From Caballeronia udeis (GTDB lineage Bacteria > Pseudomonadota > Gammaproteobacteria > Burkholderiales > Burkholderiaceae): a stretch of 53,887 nt of DNA. Where the stretch lies: positions 1-53,887 of the forward strand of contig NZ_FCOK02000069.1 in the NCBI RefSeq assembly GCF_001544555.2. Reading direction: 5' to 3'. The position numbers were made by a program, and so were the translations under genes. Shown here piece by piece: positions 29,284 through 38,120 of this stretch. How positions within the stretch are numbered: position 1 is the first letter of the stretch; each line of letters begins with the position of its first letter. The notes beneath the pieces were generated by a model. It made no database searches. It was given only the letters and a program-made list of their open reading frames with translations, and was not told the DNA's origin.

Positions 29284-31689
29284 TTAGTGACCTTTGAACA
29301 GATTCATGATGTCCTGCTTTTCCTGCTCGCCGACTTGCGGCGCGGGCGCGGGCGCCGCACCGCTGACGTCTTCCGGCACGGCCTGACTCACACCGATGGT
29401 TGCCACGAACCCGTGGCCCGGCGTCATGTCGTCGAAATAGAGTTCGCCCCCGAGCGAGACCACATCGGGCGGCATGGTCGACTTGTATTCCGGCACGCCG
29501 CGCAACGCCCGGCTCATGTACTCCATCCACACCGGCAGTGCGAGTCCGCCACCCGTTTCCTTGTCGCCGAGACTGCGCGGCGCGTCGTACCCAATCCACG
29601 CGATGGCCACCAGTGAATGCTGGTAACCGGCGAACCATGCGTCGTGGGAGTCGTTCGTCGTGCCGGTCTTGCCGGCAAGGTCGGTCCGCTTCAACTGGTT
29701 GGTTCGTGCGCCTGTACCGCGTTGCGCCACGCTTTGAAGCAGGCTGTTCATCACGTAGGCGTTGCGGGGGGTAATGGCGAGCGGCGCGGAGTCGCCGGCG
29801 ACCAGCGGCTGCGGATGCGAGACCACGGCGCCGCGCGGATCAGTGATATCGGCGATCAGATAGGGATTCACACGGTATCCGCCGTTTGCGAACACTGAAT
29901 ATCCCGTCGCCATCTGCAGCGGCGTAACCTGGCCTGCGCCAAGCGCCATTGGCAGATACGCCGGTTGGCGGGAAGCGTCGAAACCGAACTTCGTCACATA
30001 GCCTTGCGCATACTTCGGACCGATGTTGTTCAGGATCCGGATGGAAACCAGGTTCTTCGATTTCATCAATGCCGTGCGCATGGGCATTGGGCCGTCGAAA
30101 CCGCCGCCGTAATTCTTCGGCTCCCATGCCTGACCACCGGTCTCGGCGGCGCTGAAGAACAGCGGCGCGTCGTTGATGATGGTCGCCGGCGACAAGCCCT
30201 TTTCCAGCGACGCCGAATAGATGAACGGCTTGAAGCTCGAACCCGGCTGGCGCCACGCCTGAGTGACGTGATTGAATTTATTCTTGTTGAAGTCGAAGCC
30301 GCCCACCAGCGAGCGGATCGCGCCGTCCTGCGGCACGATGGAAACGAATGCACCTTCCACCTGCGGCAGTTGCGTGATGACCCAGTTGTCGTCGTCGTTT
30401 TTCATCAGACGTACGATCGCGCCGGGCCGGATACGCTGGTTCGGCTGCGCCCGCGTGCCGAGCGCGCTGGCGACAAACCGCAGATCGTTGCCTTGAACGA
30501 TGGCCACGTTGCCATCGATAAAGCTCGCCTTCACCTGCTTCGGGTTTGCGTCGGTGACGACCGCCGCCACGATCTCGCCGTTGTCGGGATGGTCGACGAG
30601 GGCGTCGTCAATAGCCTGCTCGCGATCGTCGGCGTCAGTCGGCAGATCGATATACCCTTCCGGCCCGCGATACCCATGCCGATGCTCATAATCCATCAGG
30701 CCTTTGCGCACGGCGCGATAGGCTGCGTCCTGATCCGCGGAATCAATGGTTGTCACCACGTTCAGGCCCAGCGTGTAGGCCTCTTCGCGATACTGCGTGT
30801 ACATCATCTGGCGCACCATTTCCGCCACGTACTCGGCGTGCACGCTGAACTCGCGCCCGGCGCCCTTCACCACGAGCGGTTGTTTCGCCGCGTCCTCATA
30901 CTGCTGCTGCGTGATGTAGTGCAGTTCGAGCATCCGTTCCAGGATGTATTGCTGGCGCACCTTCGCGCGTTTCGGATTGACCACCGGGTTGTACGCGGAG
31001 GGCGCTTTCGGCAAGCCGGCCAGCATGGCTGCTTCGGCTAGCGTGATGTCCTTCAGATCCTTGCCGAAATAGACCCGCGCGGCGCTCGCAAAGCCATAGG
31101 CCCGCTGTCCCAGATAAATCTGGTTCATATAGACCTCGAGGATCTGGTCCTTCGTCAGCGCGCGCTCGATCTTGTAGGCGAGCAGCATCTCGTAGATCTT
31201 GCGGGTATAGGTCTTTTCGCTCGACAAGAAGAAATTTCGCGCGACCTGCATGGTGATCGTGCTTGCGCCCTGGGACGCATGGCCGTTCGTCAACGCCACC
31301 GTGCCGGCGCGCAGGATGCCGGTCAGGTCGACACCGCCGTGGTCGTAGAAACGCGCGTCTTCAATGGCGAGCACCGCTTTCTTCAGGTAATCCGGCACGT
31401 CCTGGATACGCACGACGCTACGCCGTTCCTCGCCGAATTCGCCAATCAGCACGTGATCGGCCGTGTAGACCCGTAGCGGCACTTTCGGGCGGTAGTCGGT
31501 GAGCGCCTCGAGCGACGGCAGATTGGGCTGTGCCACGACCAGCGCATAACCGAGCACGAGCCCCGCACTGACAATCAATCCGACAATGCAAATTAACAAT
31601 CCGAGCAGGAGCCTGATCCAGAGCGGGCGAACACGCTTTGGGGAATCGGGATGACGGGACGGAGGGGACGACGGAGACTGAGATTGCAT
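29284..31689 (-). CDS. mrcA: Penicillin-binding protein 1A (bifunctional transglycosylase/transpeptidase)
   Basis: 801 aa. Class A PBP making and cross-linking peptidoglycan. After a short cytosolic tail and one transmembrane helix (residues 24-52) comes the GT51 domain with catalytic Glu110 in EDARFYDHGG, and then the OB-like insert and the transpeptidase with SxxK at Ser484 (GSSFKP), SxN at 544-546 and KTG at 674-676. The gene is divergent from the pilM operon. Loss or gain of this gene in other species changes beta-lactam response; nothing here suggests a mutant enzyme. Confidence 0.95.
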   Translation of the reverse strand: MQSQSPSSPPSRHPDSPKRVRPLWIRLLLGLLICIVGLIVSAGLVLGYALVVAQPNLPSLEALTDYRPKVPLRVYTADHVLIGEFGEERRSVVRIQDVPDYLKKAVLAIEDARFYDHGGVDLTGILRAGTVALTNGHASQGASTITMQVARNFFLSSEKTYTRKIYEMLLAYKIERALTKDQILEVYMNQIYLGQRAYGFASAARVYFGKDLKDITLAEAAMLAGLPKAPSAYNPVVNPKRAKVRQQYILERMLELHYITQQQYEDAAKQPLVVKGAGREFSVHAEYVAEMVRQMMYTQYREEAYTLGLNVVTTIDSADQDAAYRAVRKGLMDYEHRHGYRGPEGYIDLPTDADDREQAIDDALVDHPDNGEIVAAVVTDANPKQVKASFIDGNVAIVQGNDLRFVASALGTRAQPNQRIRPGAIVRLMKNDDDNWVITQLPQVEGAFVSIVPQDGAIRSLVGGFDFNKNKFNHVTQAWRQPGSSFKPFIYSASLEKGLSPATIINDAPLFFSAAETGGQAWEPKNYGGGFDGPMPMRTALMKSKNLVSIRILNNIGPKYAQGYVTKFGFDASRQPAYLPMALGAGQVTPLQMATGYSVFANGGYRVNPYLIADITDPRGAVVSHPQPLVAGDSAPLAITPRNAYVMNSLLQSVAQRGTGARTNQLKRTDLAGKTGTTNDSHDAWFAGYQHSLVAIAWIGYDAPRSLGDKETGGGLALPVWMEYMSRALRGVPEYKSTMPPDVVSLGGELYFDDMTPGHGFVATIGVSQAVPEDVSGAAPAPAPQVGEQEKQDIMNLFKGH

Positions 31690-31714
31690 GGCACCACCAA
31701 AAAACGGTCCCGCG

Positions 31715-31720
31715 ATTATA
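31715..31720 (-). promoter_or_regulatory. Consensus -10 element upstream of mrcA
   Basis: Read on the minus strand, the bases 31720-31715 give a perfect TATAAT 26 bases before the mrcA start. A -35 element is not obvious at 17 bases. The rest of the 323-base gap to pilM (31690-32012) holds no ORF I can support; a TTGACG near 31806 could be part of a pil promoter, but no matching -10 was found. Confidence 0.5.
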
Positions 31721-32012
31721 GCTGCCCAACTTTACGGCTTTCGTCTGGCTTACTTGGGTGTTGCGCGCAGGGTGCGGCGACACCTTTTTCGTCACGATAA
31801 GCGTTGACGGACCGACACGGCTAACGTTTGCAGCGCATTGTTTCAATGCTGTCCACGCTCGTTTCATGCCCGCTGCCGTCCGGCGTTTAATCCTCGTCCA
31901 CCCTTTACGTTAGCCACTTGGACGAATGGTGGCAACCACCTCCGCTGCCCACAATCGTTTCATTGCCAGCGCCCGAACGGTTCGGTGCGCGGCCTGGAAA
32001 GAGAGGATGAGC

Positions 32013-33017
32013 ATGGGTACGCAAACACCACTGCGCGGATCGGTCCTGACCGTCACGCGCCGGTTCGCGGCGGGTATCGACATCACCGAAGGGGCCGTGA
32101 GGCTGGCCGTTGTCAGCAAGCGGTTGCAAGCGGACCGGCCGGTTTGTGTCGAACGGCTGGAGGAGGTTCTGCTTGAACCGGGCGCAGTGATAGGCGGTGA
32201 TTTCATCGACCGGCCGGCTATCTCGGCCGCGTTGCGCGAAGCGTTTTCACGGCTGCCGGCGCGAGCCGCGCTGCGCTCGCTGCGGTGTGCAATGGCGTTG
32301 CCGGCGTCGGCTACGCTCACCACGCGAGTGCCGCTCGCGCGGCTTACGCAGGCCAGCCAGCTGTCCATTTCGGTGGCGGCGGGGCACGATCCGCGCGGTT
32401 TGCTCGAACCGGCCGTGCTGGCGGAAGCCGAGCGCGTGGCGGGGATCGAGCGCGGTGCGCTCGCGGTCGACTGGTCCATCGAGGCGCTCGAGGACGGTGG
32501 CGCTGAGGTTTGCATTGCAGCCACCGGGCGGCAATACGTGGAGTCGCGCGTGGAAACGGCGGCGGCCGCGAACATTGTGTTGAGCGCGATTGATGGCGAA
32601 CCCGGTGCTGCGTTGCGCGCCCTGCGCTATTCGGCGTCTATCGAGATTGATCCACTGGAGCGTTTCGTGGCTTGCTGGGTAGAGAGCGCCGGGCTGCATG
32701 CGTGGCTTGTCGGAGAGGATGGCGTGGAGAACGAGATACGTTACCCGTCGCCGGAATATTCGAGCGCGGCTGAAGCGCTGACGGATCTGGTGGGCGACGA
32801 TCCACGCGTGCACTGGATTTATATCGGTGGAGATATCGAACTGCTCAATCGAGCCGGCGTTTCCACGCCTATGTTGGCCGCGTTGTTCGGGTGTCCGGTC
32901 ATGCCGTTTGAATGCGCGCCGTTTTGCAACGGCGCGCAACGGGTGGACGAACGTCTCGCGCATTCGCCGCTGTTTGCCGTGGCAATGGGACTTGCGCTGC
33001 GCGAGGTGATGCCATGA
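32013..33017 (+). CDS. pilM: Type IV pilus assembly PilM-like protein
   Basis: 334 aa. PilM is an actin-like (ASKHA/FtsA-fold) cytoplasmic ATP-binding protein that links the pilus inner-membrane platform to PilN. The N-terminal sheet (RRFAAGIDITEGAVRLAVV) resembles the family start GIDIGSSSVK, but the sequence is quite divergent overall. Identity is supported most by position: it is followed by overlapping pilN, pilO/P and pilQ. I start at ATG 32013, behind AGAGG; ATG 32007 is too close to that site. The next gene overlaps as ATGA. Confidence 0.75.
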   Translation: MGTQTPLRGSVLTVTRRFAAGIDITEGAVRLAVVSKRLQADRPVCVERLEEVLLEPGAVIGGDFIDRPAISAALREAFSRLPARAALRSLRCAMALPASATLTTRVPLARLTQASQLSISVAAGHDPRGLLEPAVLAEAERVAGIERGALAVDWSIEALEDGGAEVCIAATGRQYVESRVETAAAANIVLSAIDGEPGAALRALRYSASIEIDPLERFVACWVESAGLHAWLVGEDGVENEIRYPSPEYSSAAEALTDLVGDDPRVHWIYIGGDIELLNRAGVSTPMLAALFGCPVMPFECAPFCNGAQRVDERLAHSPLFAVAMGLALREVMP

Positions 33018-33715
33018 GCGCGGTCGGTTTGCATGCATTCAATCTGCTGCCGTACCGGTCAGGTGCCCGGCGTCGAGCACGTAACCGGGCGCTGTCGCTG
33101 CTTGCGGGAGCAGGTCTGATCGGCTGTGCTGCTGTCGGCGCGGTGGCTGGCTGGGACGCGTTGGAACGGGTGCGTATAGAAGAGAAACGAGACTCGCTCC
33201 ACGTCGCGTTGCGGCAGTTGAGTGCGCCCATCGCGGAACATGCGCGTCTGGTCGAGCGCCAGGCGCTGGAGCGGCGGGCACAGGCCGCCGCCATGCCGAT
33301 AGCCGAGCCGCGTGCCCGGTTTCTCGGCTTGCTCGACGCGCTGGCGCAGGGGACATCGCGGGGGAATATCGGCTTGCAGCGGGTGACGCAGCGTGTGAGC
33401 GAAGTTGAGCTTGCCGCCAGCGCGCCGGATTCGCACACGGCCGCCGTGTGGCTTAAAGCGCTTGAGAACGTGACAGGCGTACAAGCCGTGGAGATCGTGG
33501 AAATGCGCCGGCGGGCGGCTGCTGCGCGACCTGCGGCAGTCGCTGTCGCGCAATCCGGCGCGGTGAATTCGCCGGGCAAGACGGGCCCTTACGATTTCAT
33601 CGCGGTCGTGCGTTGGACGCAGAGCGCCGCCGGGGACGCCGTGCCGAAGCGGCTCAAGGCCGCTGGACGAGAGGCGTCGTCGAAGCCGAAAGGCGCTAGC
33701 CGGAGCCCGCAATGA
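33014..33715 (+). CDS. pilN: Type IV pilus assembly PilN-like protein
   Basis: 233 aa. The N-terminus AFNLLPYRSGARRRARNR is close to the INLLPYREE motif through which PilN binds PilM, and a single transmembrane helix follows (LSLLAGAGLIGCAAVGAVAGW). Then come a helical periplasmic stalk and a small alpha/beta domain (VTQRVSEVELAASAPDSHTAAVWLKALENV). The C-terminal tail is basic and Ala-rich. It overlaps pilM and pilO by four bases each, so the set is translationally coupled. Divergent in sequence but consistent in layout. Confidence 0.82.
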   Translation: MSAVGLHAFNLLPYRSGARRRARNRALSLLAGAGLIGCAAVGAVAGWDALERVRIEEKRDSLHVALRQLSAPIAEHARLVERQALERRAQAAAMPIAEPRARFLGLLDALAQGTSRGNIGLQRVTQRVSEVELAASAPDSHTAAVWLKALENVTGVQAVEIVEMRRRAAAARPAAVAVAQSGAVNSPGKTGPYDFIAVVRWTQSAAGDAVPKRLKAAGREASSKPKGASRSPQ

Positions 33716-34554
33716 TCCGTCTCCCTAAATCTTCCCGCGAGTTTCAATTGCTGCTGCATGAGCCGCTGGATGCCTGGAGTGGTTATCGGATCGCGCTCAC
33801 GGGCGTTGTGGTTGCGGTGCTGGTATTTGCTGGAGGCGTGTCGTTGTGGTGGTCCTCCGATTTAAGCGGCACGGAAGCGAGCCGGTCGGCATCGCACGAC
33901 GCGCAGCAACGCCTGGACCGGGCGCGAGCGACGGCTGCTGAACTACCCGCGATGCGCGCTCGTTCAGGCGATGGTGTGCCGCTCGCCCGTTGGACCGTTG
34001 CTGACGCACTTCGCGAGTTGACTGCGCTTGCGGCGCAGAGTGGCTTGCGAATCGGGATGATCGAACCGTCGGCACAGAAGGGCGAAGGGCTCGAGATCGA
34101 GCGGCCGTTGAAATTTCGCGCCGAAGGTTCGTTCGGCGAGATTCGGCAGTTTCTGGACGCGCTGGAAGGACTGCCGAGACTCGTCATTCCGGCAGATGTG
34201 CAAATGAAACGAGTAACGAATGCGCTCGCCCTGGAAGCGACGCTCAGGGTATTCGAGGACCTCCCGGCGATAACGCGGCCGGAGCCGTCACGTCGCGACG
34301 CGTTTGCTATCGATCCGTTTGGTGTGAAGAACGGCACGGGGGTGGGCGATGGGGGCGCGATGCTTCTTGTCGGCACCTTGCGTGCTCAGCGTCGTGCGAT
34401 GGCGCTGGTGGAGACGGCTGCGGGAGTCGATGGATTTCTGCAGGGCCAGATGGTTGGCGACGAGCGCCTTGGCAATGTCCGCTCGCGTTCGATCGAGCTC
34501 AGCCGCCCTGACGGGGTTGTGCGGACGATTGGCTTCGCGGATGACCGGCCATGA
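33712..34554 (+). CDS. Type IV pilus PilO-like protein fused to a PilP-like domain
   Basis: 280 aa. Residues 25-48 form one transmembrane helix; residues of about 60-185 match the PilO coiled stalk and ferredoxin-like domain (LTALAAQSGLRIGMIEPS, FGEIRQFLDALEGLPRLVI). Residues 201-270 resemble the PilP HR domain instead: DPFGVKN, then LLVGTLRAQRRAMALVE and GQMVGDERLGNVRSRSIELSR, like the LVGTL...WALV...VRVGDYLG pattern of PilP. PilP normally is a separate lipoprotein that binds PilQ; there is no separate pilP here. The fusion would join the inner-membrane PilN/PilO arm directly to the secretin. The domain call is by eye and needs a profile search. Confidence 0.7.
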   Translation: MIRLPKSSREFQLLLHEPLDAWSGYRIALTGVVVAVLVFAGGVSLWWSSDLSGTEASRSASHDAQQRLDRARATAAELPAMRARSGDGVPLARWTVADALRELTALAAQSGLRIGMIEPSAQKGEGLEIERPLKFRAEGSFGEIRQFLDALEGLPRLVIPADVQMKRVTNALALEATLRVFEDLPAITRPEPSRRDAFAIDPFGVKNGTGVGDGGAMLLVGTLRAQRRAMALVETAAGVDGFLQGQMVGDERLGNVRSRSIELSRPDGVVRTIGFADDRP

Positions 34555-36194
34555 AGATGCTGCGGGTTTTGCGGTTGTCAGGCTGTTCGCTGAACGAGGT
34601 GATTCGGCTGCTTCCCGGGGAAGCGGTCGGTAGAGTGTTCTCGTTGGGGTGGCGAATTTGCATAGGTGGCATCGCGGCCGCGTTGCTGCTGGGGGCTGTC
34701 ACCACCCACGCCTCCACTCCTCCGTTGCCGCCCCTGCCCGAGCCGTTTCCCGAGACTCTGTCCACGGATCAGTTCGCGGTCGAGGTTCCTCCGGCCGTCG
34801 TCGTGCAAGCGTCCGATGAGGACACCGCCTGGCTGGCGCCCGTTGCAACGTCCGCCACGGCTGCTGCTTCCACTCCAGCGGCCACACCTGATGCCGGGCC
34901 CCCGCTGGAAGGCCCGCCAACACCCTTGCCGCCTATCGAGCGCATGAGCCGTGGTCCGGCGGACCCTGCAGCCACGTTGCTCGACGACGGCAAACCGATC
35001 TCGCTGAACCTGAAAAATGCCGACTTGAGCGCCGTGCTGCAAACTTTCGCGAAGTTTTCGGGTGTCAACATTGTCGCGAGCGAGAAGATCCGCGGGCTGG
35101 TCTCGCTAAATCTCGTCGATGTCCCGTGGCGGCGCGCGTTCGACACGCTGCTCGACGTCCACGGCCTCGCGATGGAGCGTCACGGTGAGGTCATCTGGGT
35201 TGCGCCGCTTAGTGAACTGGCAGCGCGCGAGCGCCTTCGCTACGAAGCGCACGCCCGTGCAGCCGATCTCGAACCGCTCGGCAGCCGCACGTTCGTTCTG
35301 CGCTACCCGCGTGCCGACGACGTGCGCAAGCTCCTGACGGGCTCGGGCAGCCAGCGGGTGTTATCGAAGCGAGGTTCTGTCATGGCCGATGCCCGCACCA
35401 ACCTGCTGTTCGTAACTGACCTGGAGGCCCGCGTCACGCAGATCGCCGAGCTGATCGCGCAGATCGACCGACCGACGCCGCAGGTGATGATCGAAGCGCG
35501 CATTGTGGAAGGGGACGCCGGTTTTTCGCGCAATCTCGGCGTGAAACTATCGATGACGCCCACCGGCGACTCCACTGCACGCGGTCTTGTGGCGGGCGCG
35601 GACGGGGCGGTATTCGATTTGTCGGCGCGGCCGATTGGCGGGTTCGACGCCGCGACCGCCGGCCTGACGCTATTCGCCGCGCAGGCTACGCGCTTGCTGA
35701 ACATCGAGTTGAGCGCGCTCGAAAACGAGGGGCGCGGTGAGATTGTGTCGAGTCCCCGCGTGATCACGGCGGATCGCGTGAGGGCGGTAGTCGAGCAGGG
35801 CACGGAATTACCGTATCAGGCAAAAGTGGGCAACGGCGTGTCGGGCGTCCAGTTTCGCCGGGCCGCGCTGAAACTGGAGGTCGAGCCCCAAATTACGCCG
35901 CATGGTCACGTGATCCTGGATCTCGATGTGTCGAAAGACAGCGTTGGTGAGCAGACGGCAGCCGGCCCGGCGATCAACACCAAGCACGTCCAGACGCGCG
36001 TGGAGGTGGAGGACGGCGGCACGGTGGCAATCGGCGGGATATATTCCACTGATGAACGCGAGGATGTCACGAGGGTCCCGCTGCTCGGTAAAATCCCGGT
36101 ATTGGGCTGGCTTTTTCGTCACTCCGCGCGCCGCAATGCACGCAGCGAACTGGTCATTTTCATCACCCCACATATCGTTCCGGCGCGTCTGTGA
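34551..36194 (+). CDS. pilQ: Type IV pilus secretin PilQ-like protein (no AMIN domain)
   Basis: 547 aa. A hydrophobic signal-like segment lies near residues 36-54, followed by a Pro-rich linker to about 140. Then come an N0/STN-type domain (ISLNLKNADLSAVLQTFAKFSGVNIV), an N1 domain (RTFVLRYPRADDVRKLLTG) and the secretin channel (VEVEDGGTVAIGGIY, VPLLGKIPVLGWLFRHS, ELVIFITPHIV). PilQ proteins usually carry one or two AMIN domains before N0; none is seen. It forms the outer-membrane pilus pore. ATG overlaps the pilO stop as ATGA; a downstream GTG near 34635 would give a more usual signal peptide. Confidence 0.88.
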   Translation: MKMLRVLRLSGCSLNEVIRLLPGEAVGRVFSLGWRICIGGIAAALLLGAVTTHASTPPLPPLPEPFPETLSTDQFAVEVPPAVVVQASDEDTAWLAPVATSATAAASTPAATPDAGPPLEGPPTPLPPIERMSRGPADPAATLLDDGKPISLNLKNADLSAVLQTFAKFSGVNIVASEKIRGLVSLNLVDVPWRRAFDTLLDVHGLAMERHGEVIWVAPLSELAARERLRYEAHARAADLEPLGSRTFVLRYPRADDVRKLLTGSGSQRVLSKRGSVMADARTNLLFVTDLEARVTQIAELIAQIDRPTPQVMIEARIVEGDAGFSRNLGVKLSMTPTGDSTARGLVAGADGAVFDLSARPIGGFDAATAGLTLFAAQATRLLNIELSALENEGRGEIVSSPRVITADRVRAVVEQGTELPYQAKVGNGVSGVQFRRAALKLEVEPQITPHGHVILDLDVSKDSVGEQTAAGPAINTKHVQTRVEVEDGGTVAIGGIYSTDEREDVTRVPLLGKIPVLGWLFRHSARRNARSELVIFITPHIVPARL

Positions 36195-36301
36195 AGGCCG
36201 CCGGCAAGCCTTCCCGACTCGACAAAGCGGCCCTTTTGCCCTTAAGCTCCCGCACGAACGGGACCAGAATCGGGACCGGAATCAATGCACAAGGAAGCGA
36301 G

Positions 36302-36853
36302 TTGGAAGCCGGGCAAGCGAACGCGAACGTATTTTTTGTCGGACTCATGGGGGCTGGAAAGACCACCGTGGGGCGGGCGGTCGCGCGCCGGTTACAACGT
36401 TCTTTCATTGATTCCGACCACGAAATCGAGGCGCGCACGGGTGCGCGCATCCCGGTGATCTGGGAGGTCGAGGGAGAAGAAGGCTTCCGGCAGCGCGAAG
36501 CGGATGTGATCGACGAGTTGTCGCGGCGCGAGAATATTGTGCTGGCGACCGGCGGCGGCGCGATTCTCCGCGCGGAGAATCGGGAACATCTGAAGAGTCG
36601 CGGGCTGGTGATCTACCTGCGCGCCACGCCGCACGAATTGTGGCAACGTACGCGGCGCGATAAAAACCGGCCGCTGCTGCAGACCGACGACCCGCGCGGC
36701 AAGCTGGAAGCGCTCTACAAGACGCGTGATCCTCTGTATCAGGAGTGCGCGCATTTCATCGTGGAAACTGGCCGGCCGACCGTGAATAACCTCGTCAACA
36801 TGGTGTTGATGCAACTGGAGATGGCCGGTATCGTCAAACCGGCTACGTCATAA
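36302..36853 (+). CDS. aroK: Shikimate kinase
   Basis: 183 aa from TTG 36302. Shikimate kinase phosphorylates shikimate with ATP, the fifth step of aromatic amino acid synthesis. Walker A GLMGAGKTTVGR, the shikimate-binding DSDHEIEARTG and TGGGAILR, and the lid KNRPLLQ are all present. The frame is open from GTG 36191, which overlaps the pilQ stop, but the family begins near NVFFVGLMG and AAGGAAG sits before TTG 36302. The stop overlaps aroB by one base. The aroK-aroB pair after pilQ is conserved in many proteobacteria. Confidence 0.92.
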   Translation: MEAGQANANVFFVGLMGAGKTTVGRAVARRLQRSFIDSDHEIEARTGARIPVIWEVEGEEGFRQREADVIDELSRRENIVLATGGGAILRAENREHLKSRGLVIYLRATPHELWQRTRRDKNRPLLQTDDPRGKLEALYKTRDPLYQECAHFIVETGRPTVNNLVNMVLMQLEMAGIVKPATS

Positions 36854-37938
36854 TGTCCGCCATGATTACCGTCAACGTCGAACTGGGCGATCGCGCCTAC
36901 CCCATCCATATTGGCGCCGGGCTGATTGGCCGGACCGAACTGTACGCGCCGCATATTGCGGGCTCGTCGGTCGCGATTGTCACCAACACGACTGTCGATC
37001 CGCTGTACGGCGAAGCGCTCCGCGCCGCGCTCGCGCCGCTCGGCAAGGCAGTCACGACCATCGTTCTGCCCGACGGTGAAGTGCACAAGAATCTCGAGAC
37101 GCTCAACCAGATTTTCACCGCGCTGCTGGCCGGCCGCGCCGACCGCAAGACCACGCTGATTGCGCTGGGCGGCGGGGTGATCGGCGACATGACGGGTTTT
37201 GCCGCTGCCAGTTATATGCGTGGCGTGCCCTTTATCCAGGTGCCGACCACGCTGCTCGCGCAAGTCGATTCGTCTGTGGGCGGGAAGACCGGCATCAATC
37301 ATCCGCTTGGCAAGAACATGATCGGCGCGTTTTATCAGCCGCAAGCGGTCATCGCCGACATCGGGGTACTGCGCACGCTGCCGCCGCGCGAACTCGCAGC
37401 GGGAATCGCGGAAGTGATCAAGACGGGCGCCATTGCCGACAGCGAATTCTTCGACTGGATAGAGACGAACATCGCGGCTTTGAACGCCTGCGATCCGACT
37501 GCGCTCGCGCATGCAGTGAAGCGCTCATGCGAGGTGAAGGCTTCGGTGGTGGCTGCCGACGAACGCGAAGGCGGCTTGCGCGCCATTCTCAATTTCGGCC
37601 ACACATTCGGTCATGCAATTGAAGCCGGTCTTGGTTACGGGGAGTGGCTGCATGGCGAGGCAGTCGGTTGCGGCATGGTAATGGCAGCGGACCTGTCCGT
37701 ACGGCTCGGCCGGCTCGATGAAACCTCGCGTGAGCGGCTTACGCGGTTGATCGCCGCGGCGAAGCTGCCGGTCAAGGCGCCGGCGCTTGGCGCGGATCGT
37801 TATATCGACTTGATGAAGGTCGACAAGAAAGCCGAAGCAGGCGAGATCAAATTCATCCTGCTCGAGCGTTTCGGCAATACAAAGATCACGGGTGCGCCTG
37901 ACGAGGCAGTGCGCGCAACGCTCGCCGCCAGCGTCTGA
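36853..37938 (+). CDS. aroB: 3-dehydroquinate synthase
   Basis: 361 aa. AroB makes 3-dehydroquinate from DAHP in the second step of the shikimate pathway, using NAD and a divalent metal. The NAD-binding GGGVIGDMTGFAAA, the PTTLLAQVDSSVGGKTGIN signature and the metal-ligand region NFGHTFGHAIEAG are present. ATG 36853 overlaps the aroK stop (TAATG), so the two enzymes of the same pathway are translationally coupled. The 182 bases after it before dgt contain only short inverted repeats. Confidence 0.96.
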   Translation: MSAMITVNVELGDRAYPIHIGAGLIGRTELYAPHIAGSSVAIVTNTTVDPLYGEALRAALAPLGKAVTTIVLPDGEVHKNLETLNQIFTALLAGRADRKTTLIALGGGVIGDMTGFAAASYMRGVPFIQVPTTLLAQVDSSVGGKTGINHPLGKNMIGAFYQPQAVIADIGVLRTLPPRELAAGIAEVIKTGAIADSEFFDWIETNIAALNACDPTALAHAVKRSCEVKASVVAADEREGGLRAILNFGHTFGHAIEAGLGYGEWLHGEAVGCGMVMAADLSVRLGRLDETSRERLTRLIAAAKLPVKAPALGADRYIDLMKVDKKAEAGEIKFILLERFGNTKITGAPDEAVRATLAASV

Positions 37939-38120
37939 CGAGGCTGCGTTCAGCAGCGGGTTGTTGCGACAAAGCTCAGTCGCGAGACATCCAGGTTCAC
38001 CCATGCGCTGACTTTCGTGACACTGGCTGACCGTCGGCCGTAGCCACCGCGGCAGAGAACGCCACAGCTCATGGCCACAAACGAAGCCAACAACGAAACG
38101 ACGATGATTCGGAGCAGCCG

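Noticed and set aside
29965..31041. 358-codon open frame antisense to mrcA
   Set aside because: Sense strand carries all penicillin-binding-protein motifs; antisense translation has no recognisable fold.
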